From positions 1-64,000 of the forward strand of contig NZ_PEBS01000024.1 of assembly GCF_002869965.1 (NCBI RefSeq): a DNA stretch of 64,000 nucleotides, read 5' to 3'. Below the pieces are notes generated by a model, which was given only the letters and a program-made list of their open reading frames with translations, was not told the DNA's origin and did not search any database. Of this stretch, positions 54,087-63,495 are shown in pieces (position 1 is the first letter of the stretch; each line of letters starts with the position of its first letter). Both the position numbers and the translations under genes were made by a program. This stretch comes from Janthinobacterium sp. ROICE36 (GTDB lineage Bacteria > Pseudomonadota > Gammaproteobacteria > Burkholderiales > Burkholderiaceae_D).

Positions 54087-54719
54087 CTAAGGCTGGAGTC
54101 TTTCGCTCATCCATCCTGTCTCGGTCCGTTCGCAGTGCAGTCTTTTGTGAATCCGATTGGAGCTCGACGCCCAAAACTCAATGCTCTTCGGCTCAAGAAC
54201 ATAGACGAGGAAGCGATCCGGACATGGCAACGCGCCAATACCGTCGAGTTTTTGCGCGTCCGCGAGCAACTGCTCGTAAGACTCCAAAGGTTCGCTTTGG
54301 TGAGATGCCGTTGACATCGAGTGCAAGGGGATGGGCCGTTTGTTCCATTCCTTGACAGCCCGTTCCCGGCTAAGCTGCTTAACTTCCCCGCTCACCGACA
54401 GCTGGCGGCCGAGCTCACGCCAGTAGAAATGCCCGCACGCAAAAGGAGACTCCGCCACATCCCGAATTTTCCGGCTGCAGCTGTGCGTGGCAAAAACGAC
54501 GCCGTTCGACGCAAACTCCAAAATAGCCATGACGCGAGACGACATCGCCCCGGAGCTGTTCGCCGTCGCCATCACCATGGCCCGCGGTTCGCGGACCTTT
54601 TCGTCTATCGCCTCCTGCAACCATTTTTGGGCCACGGCGATCGGATCGGCAGGATCGCTGTCGTACTCGCCAAAGGAGTGGTCCACTTTTCCCGTCATAC
54701 TTTCGAAAGCACTGCTCAT
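54087..54719 (-). CDS. phzG: PhzG, FMN-dependent phenazine oxidase
   Basis: The 210-residue protein of the pyridoxamine-phosphate oxidase fold has PRAMVMATANSSGAMSSRVM, the SRKIRDVAESPFACGHFYW FMN-binding region, and GRQLSVSGEVKQLSRERAVK. PhzG oxidises the dimerised tricycle to aromatic phenazine acids. Normal length. It follows phzF after 9 bp, the usual order. Confidence 0.9.
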   Translation of the reverse strand: MSSAFESMTGKVDHSFGEYDSDPADPIAVAQKWLQEAIDEKVREPRAMVMATANSSGAMSSRVMAILEFASNGVVFATHSCSRKIRDVAESPFACGHFYWRELGRQLSVSGEVKQLSRERAVKEWNKRPIPLHSMSTASHQSEPLESYEQLLADAQKLDGIGALPCPDRFLVYVLEPKSIEFWASSSNRIHKRLHCERTETGWMSERLQP

Positions 54720-54728
54720 ATCCTAGCC

Positions 54729-55571
54729 CTAGATGAAATATTGACCAGTTGCAACTTGATAAGCATAGCCCCCCGCTTCGAGACGCGGCTTGCCTTCCAC
54801 CATGTTGGCGATGGAATCCATGCGCGACGGCCTTTCCATCTCCACGCCCTGCATGATCTTTACCTTCCGCCCAAACTCCGCCATTCCATATGTTGCAAGA
54901 TGGAGCGCCAGCGGGCCAGCGGCAGAGCCGGTCGCCGCATCTTCCGAAACGCCATAGGCCGGGGAAAACATGCGCAGTCGCCAGCCGCCCTCGTCGTCCG
55001 GGCTAAAACAAAGCGCCGCCATATTGGGCAACTTGGCCAGTTTCTTTAAGTCCGGGCTGATTTTTGACAGGACGGCGATATTCTCGACACCGACAAACAC
55101 ATGTCGGGGGCCGACATCGTACATGTCGACCGGCAACGTGCTTTGCGCCAAGCCCAGCGCATCAAGCAACTCTTGTTCATGCTCATAACGGGAAACGACC
55201 GGGCTGGGTTGCTCCATTTGGACATAAGCGGTGAAAGGTTGCTCTTTCACGGCGTCGATTGAAAACCGGAAAAGTCCCTTTCCCGTTTCAATTTTCACCT
55301 CCGAAACATCTCGTTCCTTCGCCAATGCCAAGGCGGTGCCCAGCAGGGGGTGGCCGGCAAAGGCCAACTCGTTCACCGGAGTAAAAATTCTAACCTTCGC
55401 ATCGCCCCCGTTCAATGGCGAGGAAATGAATGTCGTTTCGGAGAGGTTCAGTTCCACGGCGATCTTCTGCATGCTCTCGGCGTCCAAGTCATCGCATCCA
55501 AAGAAGACTGCGACCGGGTTGCCGGTGAATCGTTCTCGACCAAAAGAATTTACAATAGTATATCTATGCAT
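54729..55571 (-). CDS. phzF: PhzF, DHHA isomerase
   Basis: The 280-residue enzyme isomerises trans-2,3-dihydro-3-hydroxyanthranilate to the aminoketone that dimerises. Catalytic Glu45 (LNLSETTF) and His74 (FAGHPLLGTA) occupy the known positions. Asp211 in SEDAATGSAAGPLALHL corresponds to Asp208 of the Pseudomonas enzyme. Length fits. The upstream 279 bp (55572-55850) are AT-rich with no clear gene and may carry an internal promoter. Confidence 0.95.
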   Translation of the reverse strand: MHRYTIVNSFGRERFTGNPVAVFFGCDDLDAESMQKIAVELNLSETTFISSPLNGGDAKVRIFTPVNELAFAGHPLLGTALALAKERDVSEVKIETGKGLFRFSIDAVKEQPFTAYVQMEQPSPVVSRYEHEQELLDALGLAQSTLPVDMYDVGPRHVFVGVENIAVLSKISPDLKKLAKLPNMAALCFSPDDEGGWRLRMFSPAYGVSEDAATGSAAGPLALHLATYGMAEFGRKVKIMQGVEMERPSRMDSIANMVEGKPRLEAGGYAYQVATGQYFI

Positions 55572-55850
55572 ATTTCACCAATATATCAATATTCAATTGA
55601 GCCTCCTGCAAAACTATTTCTTAGAAAAACATTAATTAAAATACACTAAATTTATCGATTTAGATGCATTAATGAGAATTTTTTTGTCCGCTACAGCGCT
55701 CCCGTATAAATCTTAAAATTCGCACATGCCTCCAGTCGCATCAAATGACCCTCAGGGCGTTTTCCCGCTGTTCTGGTGCGGACAGGCCAAAATCCCAATC
55801 CGAAGACAGCAAGGCATTTTTAAAGCGGTCGAGTTACTTTTGCAAGAGGC

Positions 55851-56183
55851 TCAATTATCAATAGTATTCTCACGCAGTGGCGCAACACTCCAACCGTCCA
55901 GACAAGCTTCGTTCAGCACGTCAAACGCGGTGCGATGATCGGGCGGCCGGCCGATTATTTCCGCCGAAATGTTGGGCGGCATTGCTGAAATATCCGGCTT
56001 TTCTCCGTGCCAAATCATCAACGCCCCCCAACGCGGCGTATTTCGCGACACCAGCCAAAGCTTCGCCGTCATGTTATGGACGCCTTCCCATTGCCGCAAA
56101 ACCTGGCTGTTCAATCTCGCTGCCAGGAAGTCGATATCCGGATCATTCGCGTTGAGGTCCCACCATGCCAGTTCTACGAACAT
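55851..56183 (-). CDS. Small YdhR-like alpha/beta protein within the phenazine operon
   Basis: The 110-residue protein starts at ATG 56183 after GAGGGCGGT and overlaps the phzE end by 10 bp. The pattern MFVELAWWDLN, WLVSRNTPRWGALMIWHGEK and AEIIGRPPDHRTAFDVLNEA resembles small YdhR-type putative monooxygenases with a dimeric alpha+beta barrel. It could bind or oxidise a phenazine intermediate. It is not one of the classical phz genes. Assignment is by pattern memory only. Confidence 0.6.
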   Translation of the reverse strand: MFVELAWWDLNANDPDIDFLAARLNSQVLRQWEGVHNMTAKLWLVSRNTPRWGALMIWHGEKPDISAMPPNISAEIIGRPPDHRTAFDVLNEACLDGWSVAPLRENTIDN

Positions 56184-58138
56184 ACCGCCCTCATGGAAAA
56201 CACCGCGTCAGAGAGTATCCTGAATCCATCCTTCGTCAGTACTGATTCCGGATGGAATTGCATTGAGCAGAAATTGGTGCCTTTTAGCCCGTGTACCTGC
56301 TTTGTTTCCGGATCGCGGTACACCTGAATCTCGCCGAACCGGCTACGAATACTATCCACCTCACAGACCGCGGCGAATGTGTTGTAAAACCCAACCGTTT
56401 CGGTTTGGCCGAAGATCGATATTTCCTTTTGCAATCCTTGGTTGGGTGAAACCAGCCGTTCAATTTTTAGTCCGAGTAAGGAACATAATATTTGGTGGCC
56501 GAAACAAACCGAAATGAAGGGCTGATTTTGTTCCAACGCCGCCAGCATCAGTCGTCGGCTGGTGGCGACACGCGGATCGTCCAGCTTGCGTGGATCACCT
56601 GGCCCGGGTCCGACAATCAGCACTTCCCGGTCGCCTATCGTGCCTATCGACGGATAGGATTTAACCTCGACCGCCAAGCCACTCTGCCGAAGTTGATACT
56701 CCATCATCGAAGTAAATGCGTCTTCATTGTCCAGGATAACGATTGCGGGGCCGTCATCTTGAAACGGAGTGGAAAAATCCTGGTTCAGCCAAAATTTCGA
56801 CAGTCTTTCATTCCGCTCCGTCAGCGATTTTTGAACCGGCGCCGACCAGCAAGAACTGCTGTGTTGCGCCGGAAGGGGGCCCGGCGCCAGCGCATTTGCG
56901 GCGCCCGCGGAATTGGCCGTCGTTCCATTCGCGTTGGATGCTTCGCCCGAACCGATTCCCATGGCATTCCGCATCGCCGACACTTTTGCTGCGGTCTCTT
57001 TCATTTCCAAAATGGGATGCGAGTCGCGCACCAGAGTGGCGCCAACACCGACCTCCATTCTTCCACTGTTTGAAATTTCAGCGGTCCGGATAATTATCGC
57101 GGAATCCAGCATCGGGCCGTTTCCGCCCGATTCAACCACTGCGGCGAAACCACTATAATAGGAACGGCCCCGCGTTTCGTAGCGGGCAATTACCCTGGTG
57201 GCATTTTCCAATGGACTGCCGACCACGGTCGGGGCGAACATCGAGCGCTTCAAAATGTCGGATAAGGAGCGTTCCGACTCACCGGTGATGCGGTAGCCGA
57301 TATGGGCGAGCCGCGACATTTCAACGAAATAGGGGCCGTGGACTCGGATGGCCGACGAACAAATGTCGGTCATCATTTTCAGTTCCTCGTCTAGAACCAT
57401 GGACAACTCGTCCTCCTCTTTACTGTCATCAAGGAAAGACAACAGCCCGTCCTGGGTCGGACCGGTACTCGGAAACCTATATGTGCCGCTGATTGGCGTC
57501 ATGGACACCGATTTGCCATCCACCTTGATATGTTTTTCCGGAGACGCGCCGACCAGGGTGATGTCCCCCAAGCGGATAAAGAACGTCCAGTACGCCCCCT
57601 TTTCCTGGCGCAGCAGATTGCGGAAAATCGTCAGCCCAACCTGGTCCTCGTAGTCGGCGATATTGCCGGCAAACGTGCGTTTGATAACGAAGTTTGCCCC
57701 TTCGCCTGCCCCGATTTCCCGCTCGATAACTTTCTTTACAATATCTTCGTACGCCTCGTCATCCGGCGAAAAATGGGCGTTGTCGATATTGACCGGCACA
57801 TCGGGCAAGGCCGAAAATGCCTGCTCCAAAGGGATCGTTCTGCACTGATCGACGGCAATGGCCAGCAAGCGGGCATCATCATCTATGACGGTGAAGCCAC
57901 GTTCTTCAATCTGTCGATAAGGGACAACAAGAAGACTGCCCCATCGACCTGCCTTGCGCTGCTCGTCCTGAATCCGCTCCAGTTCGCTCAGGCTCTCAAG
58001 GATCTTCTCTGTTCCGATTAACACTTCCAGTGTCGGCTCTTCAAAGCGACCCGGCCGATAGACCAGCGCATAGGCATTGAAGCCACCCTCGATCGCTTGT
58101 CGCAGGACGCTTTGTGCCGCGGCGAGGGAGGCGGTCAT
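56174..58138 (-). CDS. phzE: PhzE, 2-amino-2-deoxyisochorismate synthase
   Basis: The 654-residue enzyme fuses an anthranilate-synthase-like chorismate domain (about 1-410) to a glutamine amidotransferase (about 465-654). The latter shows Cys545 in SVCFGHQILC and His629/Glu631 in MQFHPES. The former shows GTYRFPSTGPTQDG, DELSMVLDEELKMMTDICS and VGSPLENATRVI. ATG 58138 overlaps the phzD stop as ATGA. It makes ADIC from chorismate and glutamine, the first committed step. A Ser/Ala/Asn-rich linker (about 415-450) is longer than usual. Confidence 0.95.
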   Translation of the reverse strand: MTASLAAAQSVLRQAIEGGFNAYALVYRPGRFEEPTLEVLIGTEKILESLSELERIQDEQRKAGRWGSLLVVPYRQIEERGFTVIDDDARLLAIAVDQCRTIPLEQAFSALPDVPVNIDNAHFSPDDEAYEDIVKKVIEREIGAGEGANFVIKRTFAGNIADYEDQVGLTIFRNLLRQEKGAYWTFFIRLGDITLVGASPEKHIKVDGKSVSMTPISGTYRFPSTGPTQDGLLSFLDDSKEEDELSMVLDEELKMMTDICSSAIRVHGPYFVEMSRLAHIGYRITGESERSLSDILKRSMFAPTVVGSPLENATRVIARYETRGRSYYSGFAAVVESGGNGPMLDSAIIIRTAEISNSGRMEVGVGATLVRDSHPILEMKETAAKVSAMRNAMGIGSGEASNANGTTANSAGAANALAPGPLPAQHSSSCWSAPVQKSLTERNERLSKFWLNQDFSTPFQDDGPAIVILDNEDAFTSMMEYQLRQSGLAVEVKSYPSIGTIGDREVLIVGPGPGDPRKLDDPRVATSRRLMLAALEQNQPFISVCFGHQILCSLLGLKIERLVSPNQGLQKEISIFGQTETVGFYNTFAAVCEVDSIRSRFGEIQVYRDPETKQVHGLKGTNFCSMQFHPESVLTKDGFRILSDAVFSMRAVCS

Positions 58139-58755
58139 TTGAGCACATCTCGCGCTGGCAGCACTCTCGCGCAACACTCGGCGGCGTAGTTCAAAGCCTG
58201 CACGTGCTTCTCCACCGAAAAATCGGCGATGGCATCCTGGACGAGAAATACTTCAATATCCCGCGAATAGGCGTCGACTGCGCTCGCGAGTATGCCGATA
58301 TGCGCGAACACTCCGCAAATGACGATTTGGTCGCGCTTGTACTCGCGGAAAATGTCGTCGAAAGAGGTGGCGTGGAAAGCGCTGTAGCGCCATTTGGCCA
58401 GCACCGTTTCGCCCGCCTGCGGCGCCAGCTCCTCGGCTATAGCGGTATGCTCAGGTGCGCTACTCATCCCTTTGCCCCATATATCGAAAAGCAGGCCGCG
58501 CTCTTTATCCGTCATATCACCGCGTTGCGCGGTGTAGACAACCGGTATGCCATGCGCCCTCGCATACGAGATAAGCTCACGGCAGTGTTCGATCAGCTTC
58601 GTCCGCAACGGAAGCGGGAACGCTTTCAGAAAGTACCTCTGCATATCATGGACAAGCAGCACACTGCGGCGACTCTCGTGTTCCCACTTAACTACATTCA
58701 CGGCGCTTAACTCAGGCGTATTCAGCGAGTAATTCTCTATCTCTGGGATGCTCAT
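58135..58755 (-). CDS. phzD: PhzD, isochorismatase-type hydrolase
   Basis: The 206-residue enzyme hydrolyses the vinyl ether of ADIC to give dihydrohydroxyanthranilate and pyruvate. Asp37 (LLVHDMQRYF) and Lys121 (LAKWRYSAFH) match the catalytic Asp and Lys of PhzD. Gly stands where other members of the superfamily carry Cys (GVFAHIGI), as normal for PhzD. AYSRDIEVFLVQDAIADFS is typical. The end is coupled to phzE. Confidence 0.95.
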   Translation of the reverse strand: MSIPEIENYSLNTPELSAVNVVKWEHESRRSVLLVHDMQRYFLKAFPLPLRTKLIEHCRELISYARAHGIPVVYTAQRGDMTDKERGLLFDIWGKGMSSAPEHTAIAEELAPQAGETVLAKWRYSAFHATSFDDIFREYKRDQIVICGVFAHIGILASAVDAYSRDIEVFLVQDAIADFSVEKHVQALNYAAECCARVLPARDVLK

Positions 58756-58848
58756 GTTTTTTCCTATTATCTATATTTCAATATTACTCTTAAAAATAAA
58801 TAAAGTTCCCGCTCGATGGCGAAGTGAAACAAAGATGCTGCTGTTGCT

Positions 58849-59307
58849 TCAGGCGGGAATGCCAGCCCTGACAATACGGGGCACGGGGAGCCCCAAGGCC
58901 TTGAACTGCTGGCAAGGATTCATGAATTCGCGCTGAAGTTTGATTTTCCCGTTTTCAAACTCGAAATAATGAATGAAATGGTTCCGATAAACGCCCTCTG
59001 GGTATCCGTCAAAACGGATGAGGCCATGGCCATCGCATTCCACCCAAAAGATATTCGGATTTTGTGTGTCAAATACCGAAATGTTATGCCACTCCCAGTC
59101 TGGAAAGCACTGCAACGACCAAACGGCGTGCTTAGCCAAACAGGATTTTCCTCGAATTACAATAGGTTCGCCGGTTTCAGTGGTCCAAAGCCCGCCACAG
59201 CCATCTTCATTGAACAACTCATGGCGATTTAACCGGTCCTGTCCTTTTGTTCCCATATATTGTTCTACAATTTCTCGATTTTTTTGCTGAATACTCAATT
59301 GCGTCAT
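58849..59307 (-). CDS. phzB: PhzA/PhzB-type condensation protein, single copy
   Basis: The 152-residue SnoaL-like fold protein starts at ATG 59307 after CAAGGAAAAACAGC. NREIVEQYMGTKGQDRLNRH, HELFNEDGCGGLWTTETGEP and LQREFMNPCQQFKALGLPVP are hallmarks. His74 and Glu127 are candidates for the conserved active-site pair. It helps the condensation of two aminoketone molecules. Pseudomonads carry two copies; one copy is usual elsewhere. The 185-bp gap on its upstream side may hold an internal promoter. Confidence 0.95.
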   Translation of the reverse strand: MTQLSIQQKNREIVEQYMGTKGQDRLNRHELFNEDGCGGLWTTETGEPIVIRGKSCLAKHAVWSLQCFPDWEWHNISVFDTQNPNIFWVECDGHGLIRFDGYPEGVYRNHFIHYFEFENGKIKLQREFMNPCQQFKALGLPVPRIVRAGIPA

Positions 59308-59492
59308 GCTGTTTTTCCTTGTTTGCGCCAACGATAGATCGCCAGCCGGTTCTAGAGTGAATGAACAACTTAACTCGCCTCCGGAAACCAAACCGGATTC
59401 GAGCGCTTCGATGAAAAGGCACTACCCCCTAACGAACGCTGATACAGCAATTACGGAACTCTGCAATTTGATTCTATTTCACGAAAATCATT

Positions 59493-60518
59493 TTAGTTTT
59501 GGAGTTCGAGCAAGCAACATCCCCATTTCATTCCACTGGAGATGGCACTCATGGCCACCCGCCCCCCTGGCTGGATTCTTCCTTGCTTTCTCATTATGTC
59601 GAGTGAGATCAACTGGTCGACACATCCCATATGGCTAATCTCGGCGACCAAATCGACGTTGGTCTTCTCCTTTGCGATGCCGAGCCGCGAAGCGAGGTTT
59701 TCCATGCTTTGGCGCCCCTCCAGGGTATGCAGAAGAGTTAAATCAGAGTCTTTGCCCCAACCGGCTTCGGCCAAACATGATTCGATGATTTGGATCGTAT
59801 TCTCGGTCCGCAGCTTTAGAAAGGCGGTGAGATCGCTTCCCGAGAAGCGATATAGTTCCATGATCCGGTCGCGGCCAAGTTTGTCTTGTCGGCTGTCGTG
59901 ATTTTCAGCCAGCACCGGCCCCATGCCCCCGCCGCGCTCGAATCGCATCATATCCACGAAGCGGGTATCCGAAATATCATGCCCGCCCTTATAGACAAAG
60001 CAACACCCCGTGGAAGGGGCGTCGGTTCTTCCGACAATGGCGGCGACGGCGCCGTCGCTGAGAATGGCGTTCATAATGCCGAACCGGTCCAGATGCGGCT
60101 CGCTGACACGTTGGGCGAGAACAATCACACCGATCTGGCCTTCCTTCAAGTGGCGAACCAGGCTGTTGGCACTGAACCAAGTGCTAATGCTGGATCCGCA
60201 TCCCTCTACCAGGTTGATCGTTCTCGCTCTCAAGCCACCGAGTTCCGCGCCAACTTGGCAGGCGAAGTCGATACCGATGAAATCCGGTATATTGGACTGC
60301 CCCGCAACAATGAAGCCGATATCATCGACGCCATAACCAGACTCTTCCAGCGCGGCGACGACGGCCTGGGTTCCCATTGCACGCGCGCTGCCATTACTCA
60401 CCCAATACTTATCGTAGCCGGCGAGCCTAATCGCTTCCAGTTGGAGCGTGTTAGGATGATCGGCCTCGGCTAATCTCATCGGTTTTGGTAGCACATGTCC
60501 AATCCCCAACACCTTCAT
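59493..60518 (-). CDS. KASIII-like acyltransferase/ketosynthase with altered triad
   Basis: The 341-residue thiolase-fold protein has Cys107 (NLVEGCGSSIS) and His264 (LLHTLEGRQSM). The third position reads SHMGCVDQL (295-303) where FabH has the Asn of G-N-T-S. KASIII-like enzymes with changed triads often transfer acyl groups to O or N rather than extend chains. It overlaps the carrier-protein gene by 4 bp. A role in esterifying a hydroxymethyl-phenazine with a carrier-bound amino acid or acyl group fits; EhpO of the griseoluteate cluster may be the counterpart. Confidence 0.75.
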   Translation of the reverse strand: MKVLGIGHVLPKPMRLAEADHPNTLQLEAIRLAGYDKYWVSNGSARAMGTQAVVAALEESGYGVDDIGFIVAGQSNIPDFIGIDFACQVGAELGGLRARTINLVEGCGSSISTWFSANSLVRHLKEGQIGVIVLAQRVSEPHLDRFGIMNAILSDGAVAAIVGRTDAPSTGCCFVYKGGHDISDTRFVDMMRFERGGGMGPVLAENHDSRQDKLGRDRIMELYRFSGSDLTAFLKLRTENTIQIIESCLAEAGWGKDSDLTLLHTLEGRQSMENLASRLGIAKEKTNVDLVAEISHMGCVDQLISLDIMRKQGRIQPGGRVAMSAISSGMKWGCCLLELQN

Positions 60519-60760
60519 TCCGCAATCTCCCGTCTTGTTTTAGATTGATCTATACGGACATTTCCTAATCGGTCGCCCAACAACTGTGCGATGTTGATCT
60601 CGATCCCCTCCTTGTCGCTCAAAATCCCCGCCACTTGGAGAGCCAAGATCGAGTTTCCGCCAAGTTCAATGAAGTTATCGTCGGGTCGAATGTCCGGTTC
60701 ACCGAGGATCCGCCCAACTTCGCGCATGAGTGCCAGCCGTCCGATATTATCTTTGTTCAT
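60515..60760 (-). CDS. Peptidyl/acyl carrier protein
   Basis: The 81-residue protein shows NFIELGGNSILALQVAGILS, the G-G-N-S form of the carrier motif usual in NRPS-type carriers, with Ser38 as pantetheine site. It overlaps the ligase stop (14 bp) and the KASIII-like start (4 bp), so the three form a coupled activation-transfer module. The C-terminal part is short and charged. Confidence 0.85.
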   Translation of the reverse strand: MNKDNIGRLALMREVGRILGEPDIRPDDNFIELGGNSILALQVAGILSDKEGIEINIAQLLGDRLGNVRIDQSKTRREIAE

Positions 60761-62252
60761 GTACCCTCCTTCTTAATAACATACGGTCTGTTTTACCCCG
60801 CTCATTGATCGGCCAGTCGTCAATGGTGACCAAGAAATACTTTGATGGCCTCAGGTAAGGTGCCAGTTTTGCGCAGGCCAGACGCAGGTCGCGCGTGGTC
60901 AATTCGCCATTCGCCCGCACTCTGATATGGGCGGCCAGGAAATCACCAATATCCCTATCGTTCTCGACCGAGACGACGGCTTCATCAACGTCCGGTAGCG
61001 ACTGCAGAAACTCCTCTATTTCATACGGTTCAACACGAAAGCCATTTACTTTTTGATAGCCGTTGGATCTGCCGACAAAAACAAAATGGCCACGCTGGTC
61101 GCGGCGGCATATATCACCGGTGCGATAGCCGTCCGTCAGCGGTTCGCCTCCATCGTAGCCACCAAACACCTGTGCGCCACGGATAATCAACTCCCCTTCG
61201 TCCAAGTCCCTCTCCGACTCCAGTTCGAACACCATACCCGGCAACGGGCTACCAATAGGAATCGATTCCTGTCGAGTATCTTCCTCGCTAATATGATGGA
61301 CCAGGCAGAACACCGTTGCTTCGGACGGGCCGTAGGCGTTCGTCAAGTGCACGCCTTTGCGCTTCAATTCGCCAAATAACGGCAGTAGCGTGCTGCTCGA
61401 GAGTTTCTCTCCGGCTATGACGAGGTCGGTTAAACTAAGTTCGTCAAAACTCATTTCGACATGGGCACGAGAAAATATATATCTCAGTTCCGATGGGGTG
61501 ACCGAAAGAACATTCAGCCCTGTATTGGCGATGAGATTAAGCGTGGCCCTGGCATCGTGTTTCATGTGCTCATCCAGGATCACCAAACTGCCGGAATGAG
61601 TCAGGCATCCGAGGGTATCCCAGATGGAATAATCAAATGAAAGATCATGCATCCAGATCCATCTTTTATGCTTGGAAATACCCATCACACTCCTTGAATT
61701 GTCAAGAAATGCGGTAAGCTGGGTGGCATGGATTGGAACCACTTTAGGTTTGCCCGTCGTTCCCGATGTCCTGACGCAATAGACTTCAACGCCAGTCTCC
61801 CCGAGCTCGGCGGGAGGAGGAATAGCTTCCGTCGACTTCCAAAAATGCCCGATTCCTCCTATTTCCAACCCGCCGCTTGAAAACAGGGCCTCGTTCGACA
61901 AGATTCCGACGCAGTTCGCCCGGTTTGCCTCGGTGATTTGTTCAGATTTATCGAGCCCCCGCGGCAGCGACATAAACGATACTTCTGCGATCAAACAGCC
62001 CAAGATCGTTTCGTACAGCATGATGGAACGGGGTAAATACAACGCAAGGCGCTGGCCTGGCGTGATTCCAGCGTTCAACAACTGGAGCGCGACGGTTTGC
62101 GCGGCTTCGCTGAGCTGTTTATACGTCCTAACCTCGTCTCCTTGTATTGCCGCCGGCGTATCAGGATGCAATACCAGGAGTTCGTTCAGAGCATCCGCGA
62201 GCGGCCGAATTTTCATTCCAGTCGTCGCGGCAATTTTGTTATGGTAGTCCAT
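60747..62252 (-). CDS. Stand-alone adenylating ligase, amino-acid-type A domain
   Basis: The 501-residue enzyme starts at ATG 62252 after AAGGTGAAAA. Core motifs: VRTSGTTGKPKVVP (A3), LSFDYSIWDTLG with the Asp that pairs with amino groups (A4), NAYGPSEATVF (A5), YRTGDICRRD (A7), RVEPYEIEEFL (A8) and Lys in NERGKTDR (A10). The Asp of FDYSIWD suggests an amino acid substrate. Together with the carrier next door it resembles DltA/DltC-type loading and EhpM-like proteins. D-alanine is a reasonable but untested substrate. Confidence 0.8.
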   Translation of the reverse strand: MDYHNKIAATTGMKIRPLADALNELLVLHPDTPAAIQGDEVRTYKQLSEAAQTVALQLLNAGITPGQRLALYLPRSIMLYETILGCLIAEVSFMSLPRGLDKSEQITEANRANCVGILSNEALFSSGGLEIGGIGHFWKSTEAIPPPAELGETGVEVYCVRTSGTTGKPKVVPIHATQLTAFLDNSRSVMGISKHKRWIWMHDLSFDYSIWDTLGCLTHSGSLVILDEHMKHDARATLNLIANTGLNVLSVTPSELRYIFSRAHVEMSFDELSLTDLVIAGEKLSSSTLLPLFGELKRKGVHLTNAYGPSEATVFCLVHHISEEDTRQESIPIGSPLPGMVFELESERDLDEGELIIRGAQVFGGYDGGEPLTDGYRTGDICRRDQRGHFVFVGRSNGYQKVNGFRVEPYEIEEFLQSLPDVDEAVVSVENDRDIGDFLAAHIRVRANGELTTRDLRLACAKLAPYLRPSKYFLVTIDDWPINERGKTDRMLLRRRVHEQR

Positions 62253-62304
62253 TTTTCACCTTATAATTCGCTTGCCCGCAGGCGAGCTCACATCGGGTTC
62301 ATTG

Positions 62305-63495
62305 TCAAAACATTTTTGTGACTTCTTTGGGATCACGGCCAATGATCGCCAGGCCGATTGCTTCCTCGGGGACAAATTTGGAGAATCCCCCATGGCGAGC
62401 GCCAACATTTACATCTCTCCATATCCTCTCAAGGACGCAGCCCTTGTCCAGGCCGGAGGAGCCGTAGATCCACAGAAGATCTTGCACAATGTCGACACAA
62501 CCACGCATTACCTGTGTCACGCGGCCGCGACTATCAACCCTGTCTTGCGTCGTCAAAGCGATGCTGCTATCGATTGCAGACTTGTCGATCACGTCGGCGT
62601 TGTACTCCGCCGCTCTCTTGTACAAATCCAGAGCGCTGTACAGGCGGCCCAGTTCCGCCCTGATTGCTCCGGAGGCGCTCATTGATGTGTAGGTGCTCCC
62701 AACTATCGGGAATTTATCCGCGACCGCCGTGACAAACTCCAACGCGGCCTCGGTTGCCCCGAGCATGGAGCCCATGAGGCAATTCATGAGTACGCCGGTG
62801 AACAGCCCGGAATATGACGCCTGGTTTTCGCTGCGGCCGGATCTATTTGCTTCGAGATTCTCTCCGGACAAGATGCGGGAGTAATCCTCCATATTGCATC
62901 CAGGTATTTCGACATCCACGGCGCGCAAAGTCACGCTTTGCGTTCCCCGCAGTCCAGTAGCTTGCCAGTCGCCGATCAAATTGAGCTTGCCGGCCGGCAC
63001 CGCGACCATGTGAATATCATGAGCGGCACCACCTTCAACCACGGCGAGACAGAAGAAATAGCTGGAATACTTCCACCCGGAAGCATACTTCCATTCACCG
63101 TTTAATAAATAGGCACCGCTCGACTCGTCCTTCTTCAGCGATCCAGGACGCCCCAGCACCATGGAGAGAATCCTATTTCGCTCTATCACCGGTTCGGCGG
63201 CCTCCAGTGAATGGAAACACCCTCTCGTCGACCAAGCCGAATTCGACACGCCGACTACCCAGGCGAGTGACGCATCGGTTTTCCCCAGTTTTTGGCAAAC
63301 CCGTAGAACGTCGCGCAGTGAACCAGGCCCCGAGGCCCTACTTTCGTCGAGAATCTTGACGACATTCGACATTCTTAGCACGTCGAGCAATTCACTCGAC
63401 AGCTCTTCCCTATCTGCCTCCGAATACAGGCCGATGATACGGTCGACTTCCGCGTCCTCCAGCGAATATTTCAAGGGTGTCAATTTAGTAGTCAA
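62305..63495 (-). CDS. Acyl-CoA dehydrogenase-like flavin enzyme, possible phenazine hydroxylase
   Basis: The frame is open upstream, but the best start is TTG 63495, 8 bases after GGAG, giving 396 residues. The ACAD fold is visible: TDASLAWVVGVSNSAWSTRG, LLNGEWKYASGWKYSSYFFC, RGTQSVTLRAVDVEIPG, WIYGSSGLDKGCVLERIWRD. Members of this fold near aromatic pathways are often flavin-dependent monooxygenases (HsaA/DszC type) needing a separate reductase. A general base Glu of true dehydrogenases was not identified. The likely role is ring hydroxylation of a phenazine. Confidence 0.75.
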   Translation of the reverse strand: MTTKLTPLKYSLEDAEVDRIIGLYSEADREELSSELLDVLRMSNVVKILDESRASGPGSLRDVLRVCQKLGKTDASLAWVVGVSNSAWSTRGCFHSLEAAEPVIERNRILSMVLGRPGSLKKDESSGAYLLNGEWKYASGWKYSSYFFCLAVVEGGAAHDIHMVAVPAGKLNLIGDWQATGLRGTQSVTLRAVDVEIPGCNMEDYSRILSGENLEANRSGRSENQASYSGLFTGVLMNCLMGSMLGATEAALEFVTAVADKFPIVGSTYTSMSASGAIRAELGRLYSALDLYKRAAEYNADVIDKSAIDSSIALTTQDRVDSRGRVTQVMRGCVDIVQDLLWIYGSSGLDKGCVLERIWRDVNVGARHGGFSKFVPEEAIGLAIIGRDPKEVTKMF

